A stretch of DNA of 40,935 nt, from positions 1 to 40,935 of the forward strand of contig JBBINE010000006.1 of NCBI GenBank assembly GCA_037444025.1. The letters are read 5' to 3'. Each line of letters starts with the position of its first letter. The first letter of the stretch is position 1. The position numbers and the translations under genes were made by a program. Shown here in pieces: positions 40,826 through 40,935 of the stretch. Under the pieces are notes generated by a model, which ran no database searches, was not told the DNA's origin, and saw only the letters and a program-made list of their open reading frames with translations. The DNA is from JBBINE01 sp037444025. GTDB taxonomy: Bacteria; Patescibacteriota; Minisyncoccia; UBA6257; HR35.

Positions 40826-40935
40826 ATGATAAGAATAGTTAAAATATCAATTTTTGCATTTATTTTTTTATTTTCTCAGGTTAATCTTTCTTTTGCTCAA
40901 GAATCTCAAGTTTTTCCTTCAGCAAAGTGGGCGTG
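40826..40935 (+). CDS. Start of a secreted protein, cut by the window edge
   Basis: ATG 40826 opens a frame to the edge: a signal peptide (ISIFAFIFLFSQVNLSFA, cleavage after SFA) followed by QESQVFPSAKWA. Three overlapping TATAAT/TATAAA boxes (40804-40819) lie just upstream and the sequence aaagagaaa precedes the ATG. Product unknown because only 36 codons are visible. Confidence 0.75.
   Translation, partial: MIRIVKISIFAFIFLFSQVNLSFAQESQVFPSAKWA

Overview
The window is a very AT-rich, densely packed bacterial chromosome segment. It best fits the Candidate Phyla Radiation (Patescibacteria), probably a Parcubacteria-like lineage. This is inferred from gene content and compactness: trimmed forms of conserved proteins (IF-2 with no N-terminal extension, short bL25, MgtC without its cytosolic domain), a full type IV pilus locus, many surface and wall-binding proteins, and genes that often overlap at their ends. 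TGA acts as an ordinary stop (for example at the end of dnaE), which argues against the recoded Gracilibacteria/SR1 lineages. No rRNA, CRISPR array, insertion sequence or prophage is visible.

Layout. 65-2840 (-): a secreted WNGSSW-repeat protein with two peptidoglycan-binding domains, interrupted by a 100-N assembly gap inside the repeats. 2947-6228 (-): a prepilin carrying a LamG domain, an amino-acid permease, MgtC/SapB and a LOG/SLOG protein. 6261-6959 (-): rpmI and infC, divergent from tsaD (+). 8050-8676 (-): a type IV pilin. 8806-9735 (+): miaA. 9789-15542 (+): a four-gene glycogen/alpha-glucan cluster (GT-B glycosyltransferase, GH57, GT3-like glycogen synthase, GH133-like debranching enzyme). 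15462-21952 (-): lytic transglycosylase, rplY, tRNA-Ile, thpR, dnaE with a broken 5' end, and rplS; rnhB sits divergently (+). 21968-24423 (-): gatC, infB, rbfA and a small putative nuclease. 24495-31733 (-): pilM-N-O-small protein-pilB-T-C-D. Then comF (+), tpiA (-), tRNA-His (-), an ATP-cone/Mrr-like nuclease, ppa and nusA (-), a 48-aa membrane peptide (+), a LysM/M23 peptidase, an M50 protease, rpmB, a PilM/GspL-like protein, an SBP_bac_5 protein and secG (all -). A secreted protein (+) is cut by the right edge.

How the genes work together. PilD processes both pilins in the window, PilB/PilT/PilC with PilM/N/O form the assembly engine, and the LamG pilin is a candidate adhesive tip or minor pilin. 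The M23 peptidase, MltB-like transglycosylase and PG-binding surface protein act at the wall. The glucan cluster suggests glycogen storage and turnover. The remainder is core translation, tRNA modification, replication and transcription.

Most striking observation: many operon-first genes have a sigma70-type -10 box (TATAAT, TAAAAT or TATACT) ending only 6-9 nt before the start codon, and almost no Shine-Dalgarno sequences are visible. This predicts widespread leaderless transcription. The infC/tsaD pair shares a palindromic double -10, and dnaE has TTGACA-16-TAAAAT ending 9 nt before an ATG that encodes the missing PHP motif. No clearly new defence or mobile system was found. The best leads are the leaderless promoters, the LamG-pilin, the gapped surface protein, the ATP-cone nuclease and the dnaE 5' lesion.
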